From positions 1,240,001 through 1,304,000 of the forward strand of contig CAWUEY030000001.1 of assembly GCA_963921245.4 (NCBI GenBank): a stretch of 64,000 nt of DNA, read 5' to 3'. Position 1 is the first letter of the stretch. Every line of letters begins with the position of its first letter. Positions 27,279-35,279 of the stretch are shown here, one piece after another. The notes under the pieces are model-generated. The model searched no databases. It was given only the letters and a program-made list of their open reading frames with translations, and was not told where the DNA came from. The translations under genes and the position numbers were made by a program. Source of the DNA: JABJGO01 sp963921245. Its GTDB lineage: Bacteria > Pseudomonadota > Alphaproteobacteria > Rhodospirillales > Casp-alpha2.

Positions 27279-28076
27279 ATGCGCTCAATTTTTGCCGGTC
27301 TTTTCTTTTCTTTCCTGATGATAGGATCAACACACGTGGTGCTGGCCGCGCCTCAGGTGCTGGCCGTGCTGTCCACAGGCAATGGCGCGGCTTTGACCTG
27401 TGAAAACGGAAAATGTACAGCGAGCCTGAGTACGTATTGTCTGCAAAAACACCGGGGCGCGCCGGTCCCCGGAGATATCTATCACGCCGCCAATCCGACC
27501 AGTTTCACCCTGGTATTCCAGATGCCGGACGGAAGCCTTGAGCAACAGGTTGCACCAACCGTTCTTGGCTATCGGGCGGAACGCAGTTACAAGTCCGTAG
27601 AAGTTTTCATGAGTGAAAATGTGATCCGTGAATACGGCGCTGTTTCCGCGCGTTTGCTGGTTCGACCCAACGCGGCGCTCATACCGCAAGCGGAAGAAGG
27701 CGATCCGGATCCCTTGAGTCAGACGGAAATAGCGCTGGCTGTCGGTCCATCCCGGTTGATGGGGGCGAAGGTCGTTGATGAGACCCCGGGTGCCGATACG
27801 ATACGGGCGTTGGCGATCATGTTGCGGGCTATTCCGGAATGGCGAGGCTGGCCCAAGACCACGCGCCGTGAGTTGTGGCAAATGATCGATGAAAAGGCGC
27901 GCCGTGAAGATGTCACCGGGGATAACTATCAAAACCTGAAATCCGAATTCAACCTGTGCGCAGACAAATATGAAAACAGCACGTTTTTCGGTATCGGGTA
28001 TTGCATTCGCCAGCGTCACGACGAGGAAATCACCCGCATGAACAAAGAGTACTGGAACTCTCAAGCCGGTAGCTGA
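27279..28076 (+). CDS. Secreted protein of unknown function
   Basis: 265 residues from the ATG at 27279, which has a perfect AAGGAGG seven bases upstream; the upstream extension of the frame overlaps the divergent promoter region. A Sec signal peptide is clear: MRSIFAGLFFSFLMIG, then VVLAAPQ with a probable cleavage after AxA. The mature protein has five or six Cys, several of them paired by position (CENGKC, and C near 226 and 240), which suggests disulfides in the periplasm. I recognise no domain. The GWPKTTRRELWQMIDEKA segment is helical. Confidence 0.72.
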   Translation: MRSIFAGLFFSFLMIGSTHVVLAAPQVLAVLSTGNGAALTCENGKCTASLSTYCLQKHRGAPVPGDIYHAANPTSFTLVFQMPDGSLEQQVAPTVLGYRAERSYKSVEVFMSENVIREYGAVSARLLVRPNAALIPQAEEGDPDPLSQTEIALAVGPSRLMGAKVVDETPGADTIRALAIMLRAIPEWRGWPKTTRRELWQMIDEKARREDVTGDNYQNLKSEFNLCADKYENSTFFGIGYCIRQRHDEEITRMNKEYWNSQAGS

Positions 28077-28092
28077 CCAGCGTTTTTGTTGT

Positions 28093-29352
28093 TTACGCTA
28101 GCAATTCGTCGTCAAACGGATAGGAAGACAACATTTCGTAGCCCGTATCGGTTATGAGAATTTGCTCTTCCAATTTGATGGATTCCTTGCCGCCTTGCGT
28201 GCCGATCAGAGATTCAATGCAGATTGTCATGCCACTGCGCAGGTGCCCGTCGTAGCCTTTGCCGTTGTCCCAGTCGATCTGGTGGACCAGTGAGGGGTAT
28301 TCATCGCACAGCCCCACGCCATGGCCGATACAGCTATAGCGGTTATGGATGAATTCGTCCGGAATTTGCCAGGCCCGTTCCGTCACCTCACGGAAGGCAA
28401 CGCCGTCTTTCATCAACGCCAGATTAGTTTGGATTTGCTCATAGGCCGCGTGATAGAGGCGGCGTTGTTCATCCGTCGGTTTCGCGTCACCGCAAATCCA
28501 GGATCGCGACAGGTCTGAACAGTACCCATAGGGGCCAATAAGGTCGGTGTCGAAGCTGACCATTTCGCCTTCCTCGATCACCTTCATGCTGCTTTCGCGG
28601 AACCAGGGATTTGTCCGCTGCCCCGAAGACAACAGGCGTGTTTCAATCCATTCCCCGCCATTGGCGATGTTGACTTCGTGAAGCTTTGCCCAAAGTGCGT
28701 TTTCGGTCATGCCTGGAGCCATGGCGTCGTGCATGGCTTTCATGCCCAATTCGCAGACTTCAATGGCCTTTTTCATGAGAATGATTTCGCCGTCAGATTT
28801 AATCTCGCGGGCGTTTTCCATCACCTCAAAGCCATCAAAAATCTGGAATCCGTGTGCCTGGAGGGCTTCAATCCCCTCATAGGCCATGCGATCAATGGCA
28901 ATGCGTTTGTTGCCGCCATTATGCCCGTTGATCAGCTCGGCCATTTCTGCGGCCCATGCTTTGGCCTTTTCCTGGTACCGGTCGCCTGCGGCAAAATAAA
29001 AAAACGGGTTGGCTTTGCGAACCTCGTCCACGGTGGGCACGTCTTCCGAGAGGTGGGTGTATCCCGCATACTCAAAGACAACCACCGGTCCTTCGACAGG
29101 AACATATACATACCGGGCTTCGTTGTGGGCACACCAAAGCTGCATATCCGTAACGTCGGTGGCATATCGGGTGTTCAGCTGATCGAACATGATAATCCCG
29201 GCATAGTCCCGTTCCGCCAGAGCTTCTCTGACGCGGCCTAATCGATAGAGTCGAACGGTATCGATATCTGTGGGCGCCTCGCTGTATTCCATAGCGCCAT
29301 GTTGGCGGTTGACATGATTGGCCATGACCTGTCCAGCACTGATAATTCCCAT
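28093..29352 (-). CDS. dddP: DddP-like M24-family protein, candidate DMSP lyase
   Basis: 419 residues. It has the creatinase-like N-terminal domain and pita-bread C-terminal fold of family M24. The metal ligands I see are D268, D270, D280, H344, E380 and E395, with D350 nearby. Compared from memory with Ruegeria DddP (D295, D297, D307, H371, D377, E406, E421), the spacing matches with a constant offset of 26-27. The segment GGEWIETRLLSSG followed by RTNPWF also matches. DddP cleaves dimethylsulfoniopropionate to DMS and acrylate. A non-lyase M24 paralogue is the alternative. The gene is convergent with the secreted protein gene. Confidence 0.68.
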   Translation of the reverse strand: MGIISAGQVMANHVNRQHGAMEYSEAPTDIDTVRLYRLGRVREALAERDYAGIIMFDQLNTRYATDVTDMQLWCAHNEARYVYVPVEGPVVVFEYAGYTHLSEDVPTVDEVRKANPFFYFAAGDRYQEKAKAWAAEMAELINGHNGGNKRIAIDRMAYEGIEALQAHGFQIFDGFEVMENAREIKSDGEIILMKKAIEVCELGMKAMHDAMAPGMTENALWAKLHEVNIANGGEWIETRLLSSGQRTNPWFRESSMKVIEEGEMVSFDTDLIGPYGYCSDLSRSWICGDAKPTDEQRRLYHAAYEQIQTNLALMKDGVAFREVTERAWQIPDEFIHNRYSCIGHGVGLCDEYPSLVHQIDWDNGKGYDGHLRSGMTICIESLIGTQGGKESIKLEEQILITDTGYEMLSSYPFDDELLA

Positions 29353-29507
29353 TGGCTTGGCCTTTCCCTATCCCTGCTTTGAAACTGTCTGTTTCATGCC
29401 ATGCATCAAACATTGTGCTCACGCTACATTGGCCCTAAAAGAAGCGGTTCGCAAACAAAACACCTTCGATGAACAGCGAAATTTTTTCGCCATACCGGGA
29501 GAACGTG

Positions 29508-29606
29508 ATGGATTTAACATTTACACCGGAAGTCGAAGCTTTTCGCGAAGAAGCACGCGCGTTTGTTCGCGACAACCTGACGAGAGATATCCGTCGAAAA
29601 GTTGCC
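29508..29606 (+). pseudogene. 5' fragment of an acyl-CoA dehydrogenase gene
   Basis: An ATG at 29508 opens a frame that reads MDLTFTPEVEAFREEARAF and on to RDIRRKVA, the standard N-terminus of an acyl-CoA dehydrogenase. After about 33 residues the similarity stops at a junction; the remaining 20 codons run over the antisense of the next remnant and end at 29666. The other 350 or so residues of the enzyme are missing. Confidence 0.65.
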
Positions 29607-29624
29607 GCGGAACACATTGGCAAG

Positions 29625-29914
29625 CTATTCGTGGTGCTCCACGAAATCGTCGGACATATGGGGTGAGATAATTTTACTGGGCGCGTCCCAAACGGGGTTA
29701 TTCGGGGTGAGCGGTTCTTCGCAAAACACATCTAGACGCGCCTGCAATGGTTCCGGTCTCAAGTGCGTCGATAAGCGCCGCCTCATCAACAAGCGGCCCG
29801 CGCCCAATGTTTATAAAAAAACCTGGATGGCTTCATGGCCGCAAAGATTGACGTATCGAACATGTTCTCGGTCTCTGCGGTCAAAGATGTGATCAAAACC
29901 ACGTAAAGAGACAC
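29625..29914 (-). pseudogene. 3' remnant of a D-isomer 2-hydroxyacid dehydrogenase gene
   Basis: Three consecutive frames on the minus strand join into one family: VVLITSLTAETENMFD, then FFINIGRGPLVDEAALIDAL, then RLDVFCEEPLTPNNPVWD and IISPHMSDDFVEHHE to the stop. The first shift lies at a run of seven T, the second looks like a lost GC pair. The segments are the conserved NAD-domain end of D-2-hydroxyacid dehydrogenases, with the catalytic His in SPHMS. The N-terminal two thirds are missing. Confidence 0.75.
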
Positions 29915-29967
29915 CGTCGAACGTGTTTGAGCCTGGTTGATGAACGTGCGCCAGAAAAGGAATGTTC

Positions 29968-31263
29968 TTACGCAGTGTTATTCATGAGTTGATCCAGCAA
30001 CCTGGCCGCCTTTTCCGCACCGTTCTGGCTTTGCATGTGCGCTGAGGTCTGCGTCATCTTTGCCTTCATGGCGTTATCCGTCAGGCACGTATTGATCTTG
30101 GCTTTCAGTTCATCCGCCTGCCAATTCGAGCGGTGCATCTTGAAGCCGTGGCCGGTTTCTTCCACGCGCGTGGCATTGTCGTGACCGTCCCAGACATAGG
30201 GCATGATGATGGCTGGTTTGCCAAAATAAAGGCATTCTGTGAAACTGTTGTTGCCGCCGTGATGGATCACCATATCGCAGTGGGGGATGAGCGAAGGCTG
30301 TGGATACCAGCTTTCAATGTGAACGTTTCCGGGGAGCGCGTCCTTGTCGTACTCCTCCATATAGTCACCGACGTTGACCAGTGCCCGGACATCCATGTCA
30401 CCGGCAACATCAATCAGGCGTTTCAACAGGCCCGTATCACCGGAACCCAGGCTGCCGAAACTGATGTATATCAGCGGCTTGTCGTTGTGCTCGCCCATGT
30501 CAGGAACGTCGTACGGCTCGTCCTTTCGAACGCATCCTTCCAGGTACTGGAACCTGTTCGGGTCAAGCGGATTGGCACGGTTGAATTTAACCGGCTCGGG
30601 ATAGAGCAGCAGGTTCAGGTCGGGCGATGATTCACAGAATTCCCCAACATCGTATGGCTCTATGCCGCATTGTCCGAGGAATTCATTGAAATCCGCATGA
30701 ATGGGACCGATGACATCATTGAAATGATCGCGGTATGCCTTGTGACCTTCGAGATCATTTTCGCTGCACCCGGAGAGGTGTGGTGGAATGTTCGGATCAG
30801 TCACCTCGTTCTCTGAACACGATACAATGCGAACCCAGGGAACGCCATAATTCTTGATCGCCGGAAACAGGATAACGTTGTCCACACAAACAACATCCGG
30901 GTTGATTTCATCGAGAATACCGGGCAGTTCCTTCTCCGCCCACTTGGAAGAGTCGACAATAGCTTCCCAGCAATCTTTCACGTAATTATCGATCTGTTCG
31001 TAGGGTGACTTGTCAAAATTGGGAATGTGGCCGTTGATGAAGTCGGACCAGAATTTAGCCATTTCCTCCGGTTCCATGGGTTCCGACAGATTGACGTAAT
31101 ACTCTTTGAAGCCATACCCCTCGTAAACACCCGTAAAACCGGGATCAGAGATAAACACCGGATGGTGTCCCATCGCTTTGCAGACTTGGGCAATGGCAAC
31201 GGAATTCAGGGCCGGGCCGAATGCCGCTTCCGGGAAAAATGCTATTGTCTTGCTATCGCTCAT
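29968..31263 (-). CDS. Family 1 glycosyltransferase (UGT/MGT-like)
   Basis: 431 residues with a GT-B fold plan. The C-terminal half has the nucleotide-sugar signature of UDP-glycosyltransferases: YISFGSLGSGD, then IHHGGNNSFTECLYFGKPAIIMP, then WDGHDNATRVEETGHG. The N-terminal half begins PEAAFGPALNSVAIA, the acceptor-binding half. There is no signal or membrane segment, so it acts in the cytoplasm on a small molecule, lipid or natural product. No partner genes lie nearby; it stands alone between pseudogenes and an IS remnant. Confidence 0.82.
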   Translation of the reverse strand: MSDSKTIAFFPEAAFGPALNSVAIAQVCKAMGHHPVFISDPGFTGVYEGYGFKEYYVNLSEPMEPEEMAKFWSDFINGHIPNFDKSPYEQIDNYVKDCWEAIVDSSKWAEKELPGILDEINPDVVCVDNVILFPAIKNYGVPWVRIVSCSENEVTDPNIPPHLSGCSENDLEGHKAYRDHFNDVIGPIHADFNEFLGQCGIEPYDVGEFCESSPDLNLLLYPEPVKFNRANPLDPNRFQYLEGCVRKDEPYDVPDMGEHNDKPLIYISFGSLGSGDTGLLKRLIDVAGDMDVRALVNVGDYMEEYDKDALPGNVHIESWYPQPSLIPHCDMVIHHGGNNSFTECLYFGKPAIIMPYVWDGHDNATRVEETGHGFKMHRSNWQADELKAKINTCLTDNAMKAKMTQTSAHMQSQNGAEKAARLLDQLMNNTA

Positions 31264-31332
31264 GGTTTCTCCTGTTCTCTCGCAAGAATTGGTCCTTACC
31301 GTTTGGCCTTGTTTGGGTAAAGCGCATCATAA

Positions 31333-31651
31333 ATGGATGATGTTGGCAAGGTCGACGCTCGCATCGTCATCAACACTGACGGATGTCGCGGCTATAACGG
31401 CCTCATTGATCTCGGCTACGGGCATGTCCGCATTGATTATTCCAGCGACGCGTTCGCTAAGGGGCCAGGTTCGTATCAATGGAATAGAAGGCTTTTGGGC
31501 AATGGCAAAGGTCAGGCTAACCAGGTTCAAGGGGATACCCAAACACACCTTCCACCTGCACCTGAAGGAAACCGAGTGGCGGTTCAATAAGCGGCATTTG
31601 AACAAGGTCAGAACATTGCCAAAATATCTACGTCAAAATATTCTCTGCTAA
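31333..31651 (+). mobile_element. Decayed IS1595/ISXO2-family transposase remnant
   Basis: One frame gives VINTDGCRGYNGLIDLGY and a second, after a shift near 31468, gives RINGIEGFWAMAKVRL, then FKGIPKHTFHLHLKETEWRF, ending at 31651. These are the C-terminal half of the IS1595-family DDE transposase. The 5' half and terminal repeats are not visible, so the element is dead. It marks the left side of the accessory island. Confidence 0.75.
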
Positions 31652-31753
31652 GAATGACCCATCTCTCATATATTATCGAACAAATTCAGACTTCTAAATT
31701 GTATTAGTATTTTTTACAAAATCTATAAATTTTTATCATGAATTTCTATGTAA

Positions 31754-31782
31754 TTGACATGCAAAATTAACGGTTATATATT
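31754..31782 (+). promoter_or_regulatory. Near-consensus promoter of the GHKL operon
   Basis: TTGACA (31754-31759), a 17-base spacer, then TATATT (31777-31782), in a strongly AT-rich 150-base region. Transcription would start near 31789, some 20 bases before the first gene. Confidence 0.6.
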
Positions 31783-31810
31783 TATGGAGAATTTATAATT
31801 TGGAGTCAAA

Positions 31811-32038
31811 ATGCCTAAAGAAAATAATAGCCGAGATAAATTCGTCAAACTCGCAGAGAGCAGGACCCAAAGTGCGCTCAGCGTAATTCGAAAGATTGGA
31901 AACCTATCCAACAAAAGAGCGTATGACTATAGCGACACTGATGTGAAGAAGATCGTCAAGGCGCTTCGAGATGCTGTCAGCGAAATGGAAAGACGGTTCT
32001 CCACCACCGGCGAGCAGGCGGATAACTTTAAGCTATAG
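31811..32038 (+). CDS. Small protein of unknown function, first gene of the GHKL pair
   Basis: 75 residues, basic at the N-terminus and acidic/helical in the middle, with no Cys or membrane segment. The ATG at 31811 has GGAG six bases upstream and lies just behind a near-consensus promoter. The stretch SALSVIRKIGNLSNKRAYDY then DVKKIVKALRDAVSEMERRF predicts two or three helices, as in small binding or regulatory subunits. Its stop lies inside the Shine-Dalgarno region of the next gene, nine bases away, so the two are made together. I recognise no family; a partner or inhibitor of the ATPase is the simplest idea. Confidence 0.72.
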   Translation: MPKENNSRDKFVKLAESRTQSALSVIRKIGNLSNKRAYDYSDTDVKKIVKALRDAVSEMERRFSTTGEQADNFKL

Positions 32039-32047
32039 GAGGGAGAT

Positions 32048-33922
32048 TTGCCTTCAGAGCCTCTAAAAATTCACGATAAATCGTTCTTGATCTCGAGGCT
32101 TATCCAGCAGGCTCCCAAAAGCACCCTAATCCGTGAGTTTTTCAAGAATGCGGAGGAAAATGCTGCCCTTACACCAAGCGGGATAGGCAGAGTTCGCATC
32201 TACCCGGTCGAGATAGAAGGTGTTCGGAAGCTCGCGTTCTGGAATACGGGCGTCGGCATGGATGAGCATGAGCTTCGGACCGCCACTGAAATTTCTGCAT
32301 CGATCAATAAGCAGATGGGTTTGGACGGGAACTTTGGAATTGGAGCAAAAGTATCAGGGCTTGCCGTTTCGCCAACTGGTATTCGCTACCGTTCTTGCAA
32401 AGACGGCGTCGTCAATGAGGTTACCATTGGTTATGACGATGAGACTGGTGAGTATGTTCGATTTGCTGTGCAGTTCGATGATGGACGGACCGATACTGTT
32501 TTTGACGTCACCAATGTCGTTGTGGAAGAAGATCACTCCACTGAGTTCGATTGGACTGAAGTTGTCCTGATGGGGGCTAGTGACAGCCATGACACGGTTG
32601 AACAGCCCCTGAAGGAAGGGGAATCGCTAGAACGCAGTTATATACCAAGCGAGATATTTCGCCGCTTCTCACGATTTGCACCTGATGTAGAGTTGATGGT
32701 TGACGTGGCAATGACGAAAGGAGGGGGCAAAGAGGAAACCGGTCGGAATCGTTCCATAAAACCGCTTGAAGCAATACTCGACGAACCACCTAGACACGAA
32801 CACGAAACAGTGCCGGTTGATGAAACAGGCGTTTCGGTACGCTACATTCACGACCCGAAGCATGCGACGTCGAGTCACACGGAGAGTGCGCGGAAAATTC
32901 CTGCCGTGTCGTCAACAACGTTCTGCGCTTTAGTCCACAAGGGTGAACGATACGACTATAAGACAAAGAAGGCTTGGTCAGCGGCAGCTCCGAATTTTGG
33001 AGTCCCGTTTGGCTCAAAGGTTCTTACAATCGAAATCCACCTTCCCGACGAGATGGCCTCTCCCAATCAGTACCGGGACGGATTAACTGATCCAGGTGAT
33101 CGTTCGCCGATCATCGCGCAAGACTTCGATGCATGGGTAAGGGAGCTAATGCCAGATTGGGTAAAGGCAATAATTCAATCTGAATCCCCAAAATCAGAGG
33201 ATAATCTTGACGACCTTCGAAGCGAGCTGCAAAGGCTCTTGGATGAATTCAAGGTTCCCACACCCGCATTTCGCGACACCGCAAAGAAAGACGCAATGAG
33301 ATCGGATATGTCAGACGATGGCGAGGCGAATTCTACGCCTGCCCAAGCTGATGTGAACGAGTTTCCCGGCGATATCGATTTTGACCTTAGTGAGCGAATT
33401 GAAGAAGCGGTATCCGGACAACGTGCTGATCAGAAGAAAGTTCGCCTCGCTCCGAAAGGCGCCAAGACATCAAAATCCCTTCAAGCGCTGGAGCGAGTGC
33501 CAAAGATACATATTCTAGATGATTCCACTGACATTGATGACAAATCAATCAAAGGTAAGGCGGGGTGCTACTATAAAGACTCTCAAGAGATCTTCGTAAA
33601 TGGCCTTTATCCTGCGGTGGACCGAATGGCGGGTGAACTTGAAGCAGATTTAGCTGGTATCGGTGATGCAGAGGAAAGGCGAACAGCAATAGTAACCGCG
33701 GCGCAACGGTTCATGGCGTTTCGCGTAGGTAAAGCAGTTTGCTACGCAATAAGTAAGCGTCTCGTTGAAGAATGGACTTCTGAAGACCTGGATAAGGCTA
33801 CATCGCCTGAGTCGCTCTCATTGATGGCGGATGATTATCGACAGGGCGTCAGTGAAGCCAAGCGATATGCAAAGCAACAGATGAAGTTGGAAGACGTTAG
33901 GAAATTGAGCGCGGTCAGCTAG
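32048..33922 (+). CDS. GHKL (Hsp90/MORC-like) ATPase of unknown system
   Basis: 624 residues from a TTG at 32048 with AGGAGG five bases upstream. The Bergerat ATP-binding fold is clear at the N-terminus: N-box with E30 and N34 (LIREFFKNAEEN), G1 box WNTGVGM at 65-71, where the usual Asp is Asn66, and G2 box GNFGIGAK at 94-101. The middle region (about 105-400) resembles a transducer domain. A charged, probably disordered linker (about 415-490) leads to a helical C-terminal domain with AGCYYKDSQEIFVNGLYP. There is no histidine-kinase H-box, no MutL endonuclease motif and no HEXXH. GHKL ATPases of this general kind occur in bacterial restriction and defence loci, but function here is open. Confidence 0.8.
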   Translation: MPSEPLKIHDKSFLISRLIQQAPKSTLIREFFKNAEENAALTPSGIGRVRIYPVEIEGVRKLAFWNTGVGMDEHELRTATEISASINKQMGLDGNFGIGAKVSGLAVSPTGIRYRSCKDGVVNEVTIGYDDETGEYVRFAVQFDDGRTDTVFDVTNVVVEEDHSTEFDWTEVVLMGASDSHDTVEQPLKEGESLERSYIPSEIFRRFSRFAPDVELMVDVAMTKGGGKEETGRNRSIKPLEAILDEPPRHEHETVPVDETGVSVRYIHDPKHATSSHTESARKIPAVSSTTFCALVHKGERYDYKTKKAWSAAAPNFGVPFGSKVLTIEIHLPDEMASPNQYRDGLTDPGDRSPIIAQDFDAWVRELMPDWVKAIIQSESPKSEDNLDDLRSELQRLLDEFKVPTPAFRDTAKKDAMRSDMSDDGEANSTPAQADVNEFPGDIDFDLSERIEEAVSGQRADQKKVRLAPKGAKTSKSLQALERVPKIHILDDSTDIDDKSIKGKAGCYYKDSQEIFVNGLYPAVDRMAGELEADLAGIGDAEERRTAIVTAAQRFMAFRVGKAVCYAISKRLVEEWTSEDLDKATSPESLSLMADDYRQGVSEAKRYAKQQMKLEDVRKLSAVS

Positions 33923-33965
33923 ACCCATTCGCCGATCTATCATCCGATAATGAACCTTCGAGTAT

Positions 33966-34078
33966 TAGGGTCGAGACTCATTCAAGTTCAGCAGCATATA
34001 ATGGCGGCGATGCATAGAGCGGACATGAAGTTGTCGGCGTTTTTGTCGTATCTTGTGGCGGTGCCCCGCCAGTCCTTA
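33966..34078 (-). mobile_element. End fragment of an IS5-family element
   Basis: On the minus strand the DNA reads DWRGTATRYDKNADNFMSA then LCIAAIICC and a stop at 33988, the conserved C-terminus of IS5-family transposases (RxATRYDK motif). Just beyond the stop lies TTAGGGTCGAGACTCATT (33966-33983), a terminal-repeat-like end. Only about 30 codons remain. Confidence 0.65.
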
Positions 34079-34692
34079 GGGTCATAACCTATTAAGGTTT
34101 ATGTGTTTCAATGTGTTGGTATTCAGCTTATGGAGGTTTTCTGCCATGAAGGGTCTTTTTTGGCTTTCCGACCAGCAATGGGCATTGATCGAACCGCATC
34201 TGCCATATCGGGCTTGCGCTGGCGAGACTGTCCCGGAGAATATGACCCCTCGACGACGATCTACAACCGCTACAACCGCTATAACCGCTGGTCGCAGAAG
34301 GGGCATTGGCAGTATCTGTTTGCGGCGCTGAGGAGGACGCTGGGCGAGGTTAGGTAAGAGATTTCCATGGACGCCATGGACGCCACGCGCGTTCTGGCGC
34401 ACCGCTCGACCGGTGGCGGAAAAGGGGGCCTTTGTTGAGGCCATCGGCCGTATAAAGGGAGACCGCAACACCAAGGTTCACGCCATAAGTGACGTACACT
34501 GTCGTTGTCTGGCGTTCTGTCTGACGCCGTGCCTGAGCACCGACGTCAAAGGTGCCGTTATTTTGAGCGATGCCCTGCCTGACGCGACATACCTGCTGGC
34601 AGATAAAGCCTACGCCGCCGCAGACCATTGGCGGGTCTGGCTGAAACGGTGGCATCATATGCTACTGGATTTGAATGAGGCACGGCCCTAAG
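34075..34692 (+). mobile_element. Decayed IS5-family insertion sequence
   Basis: Bounded by CTTAGGG (34075-34081) and its inverse CCCTAAG (34686-34692). Inside, a transposase opens at 34146 (MKGLFWLSDQQWALIEPHL), then after a deletion and frame change continues as GLRWRDCPGEYDPSTTIYN, and in a later frame as GAFVEAIGRIKGDRNTKVH and YLLADKAYAAADHW. Small slippage repeats are visible: three copies of a 9-base YNR unit and two of ATGGACGCC. The element is clearly non-functional and marks the right side of the accessory island. Confidence 0.75.
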
Positions 34693-34730
34693 ACACTCAG
34701 CTAGGCATGATCCTTTTCAAAATATTAAAG

Positions 34731-34806
34731 TGGTGCCGGCTGCAGGATTCGAACCCGCGACCTACTGATTACAAATCAGCCGCTCTACCAACTGAGCTAA
34801 GCCGGC
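34731..34806 (-). tRNA. tRNA-Thr (TGT)
   Basis: 76 bases on the minus strand with encoded CCA. Acceptor GCCGGCT pairs with AGCCGGC; the anticodon loop is TTTGTAA, giving anticodon TGT; the T arm contains GGTTCGAATCC. Its 3' end faces the accessory island, a common integration side, though no flanking att repeat is visible. Confidence 0.95.
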
Positions 34807-34862
34807 CCGTAAGGGGCGGGGCAATCGGTCTGACGGCGTGGGGTCAGGCGATTGCGCGCCTC

Positions 34863-34891
34863 CCTATACTAGGACCGGGTTGTGACTGCAA
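34863..34891 (-). promoter_or_regulatory. Promoter of tRNA-Thr
   Basis: On the minus strand TTGCAG (34891-34886), 17-base spacer, then TATAGG (34868-34863), about 57 bases before the tRNA. Confidence 0.5.
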
Positions 34892-34958
34892 GCCTCTGCT
34901 TGCGGGTCGGGGATGCATGGTGGTTGATTTCGGGGCATTTTGCACCATACTGTGAATA

Positions 34959-35279
34959 ATGAACTCGGTTCCCTTCTATCGCAGGCGTTTTGTGGTTCTG
35001 GCCGCCGTTGCTGTACTGATCTCTGGCGGAGCCGCGGCCTGGCAGGTCTACGAGGACCATCAACAGGCCAAAGCCTGGGAAGCCCTGTTGGAAAGCACTG
35101 ATTGCTCGGCGTGCGCGGCCCGGAAACAGGGCATTGCCAAAAAACAAAAGGCCAAACGGGAAGCAGAAGCCGCTGCGGCGGGTGGCGTCGGTGGATTGGA
35201 CCTGACCGGACGGGGTGAGGATGTGGCGATGATCGCCATTTTGAACAGAGATAAACCCCATGGCGCGGGGACGGATTAA
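34959..35279 (+). CDS. Small membrane-anchored hypothetical protein
   Basis: 106 residues. A single N-terminal hydrophobic helix (RRRFVVLAAVAVLISGGAAA, about residues 8-27) after a basic start suggests a membrane anchor, with the rest outside. A CSAC pair and a Lys/Ala-rich helix follow, then a Gly-rich region. No family recognised. It is divergent from the tRNA-Thr gene and its stop overlaps the rlmB stop by 4 bases (TTAA). Possibly conserved only locally. Confidence 0.55.
   Translation: MNSVPFYRRRFVVLAAVAVLISGGAAAWQVYEDHQQAKAWEALLESTDCSACAARKQGIAKKQKAKREAEAAAAGGVGGLDLTGRGEDVAMIAILNRDKPHGAGTD

Noticed and set aside
31264..34730. Integrative element with integrase and att sites at tRNA-Thr
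   Set aside because: No integrase gene and no second copy of the tRNA 3' end were found in the window.
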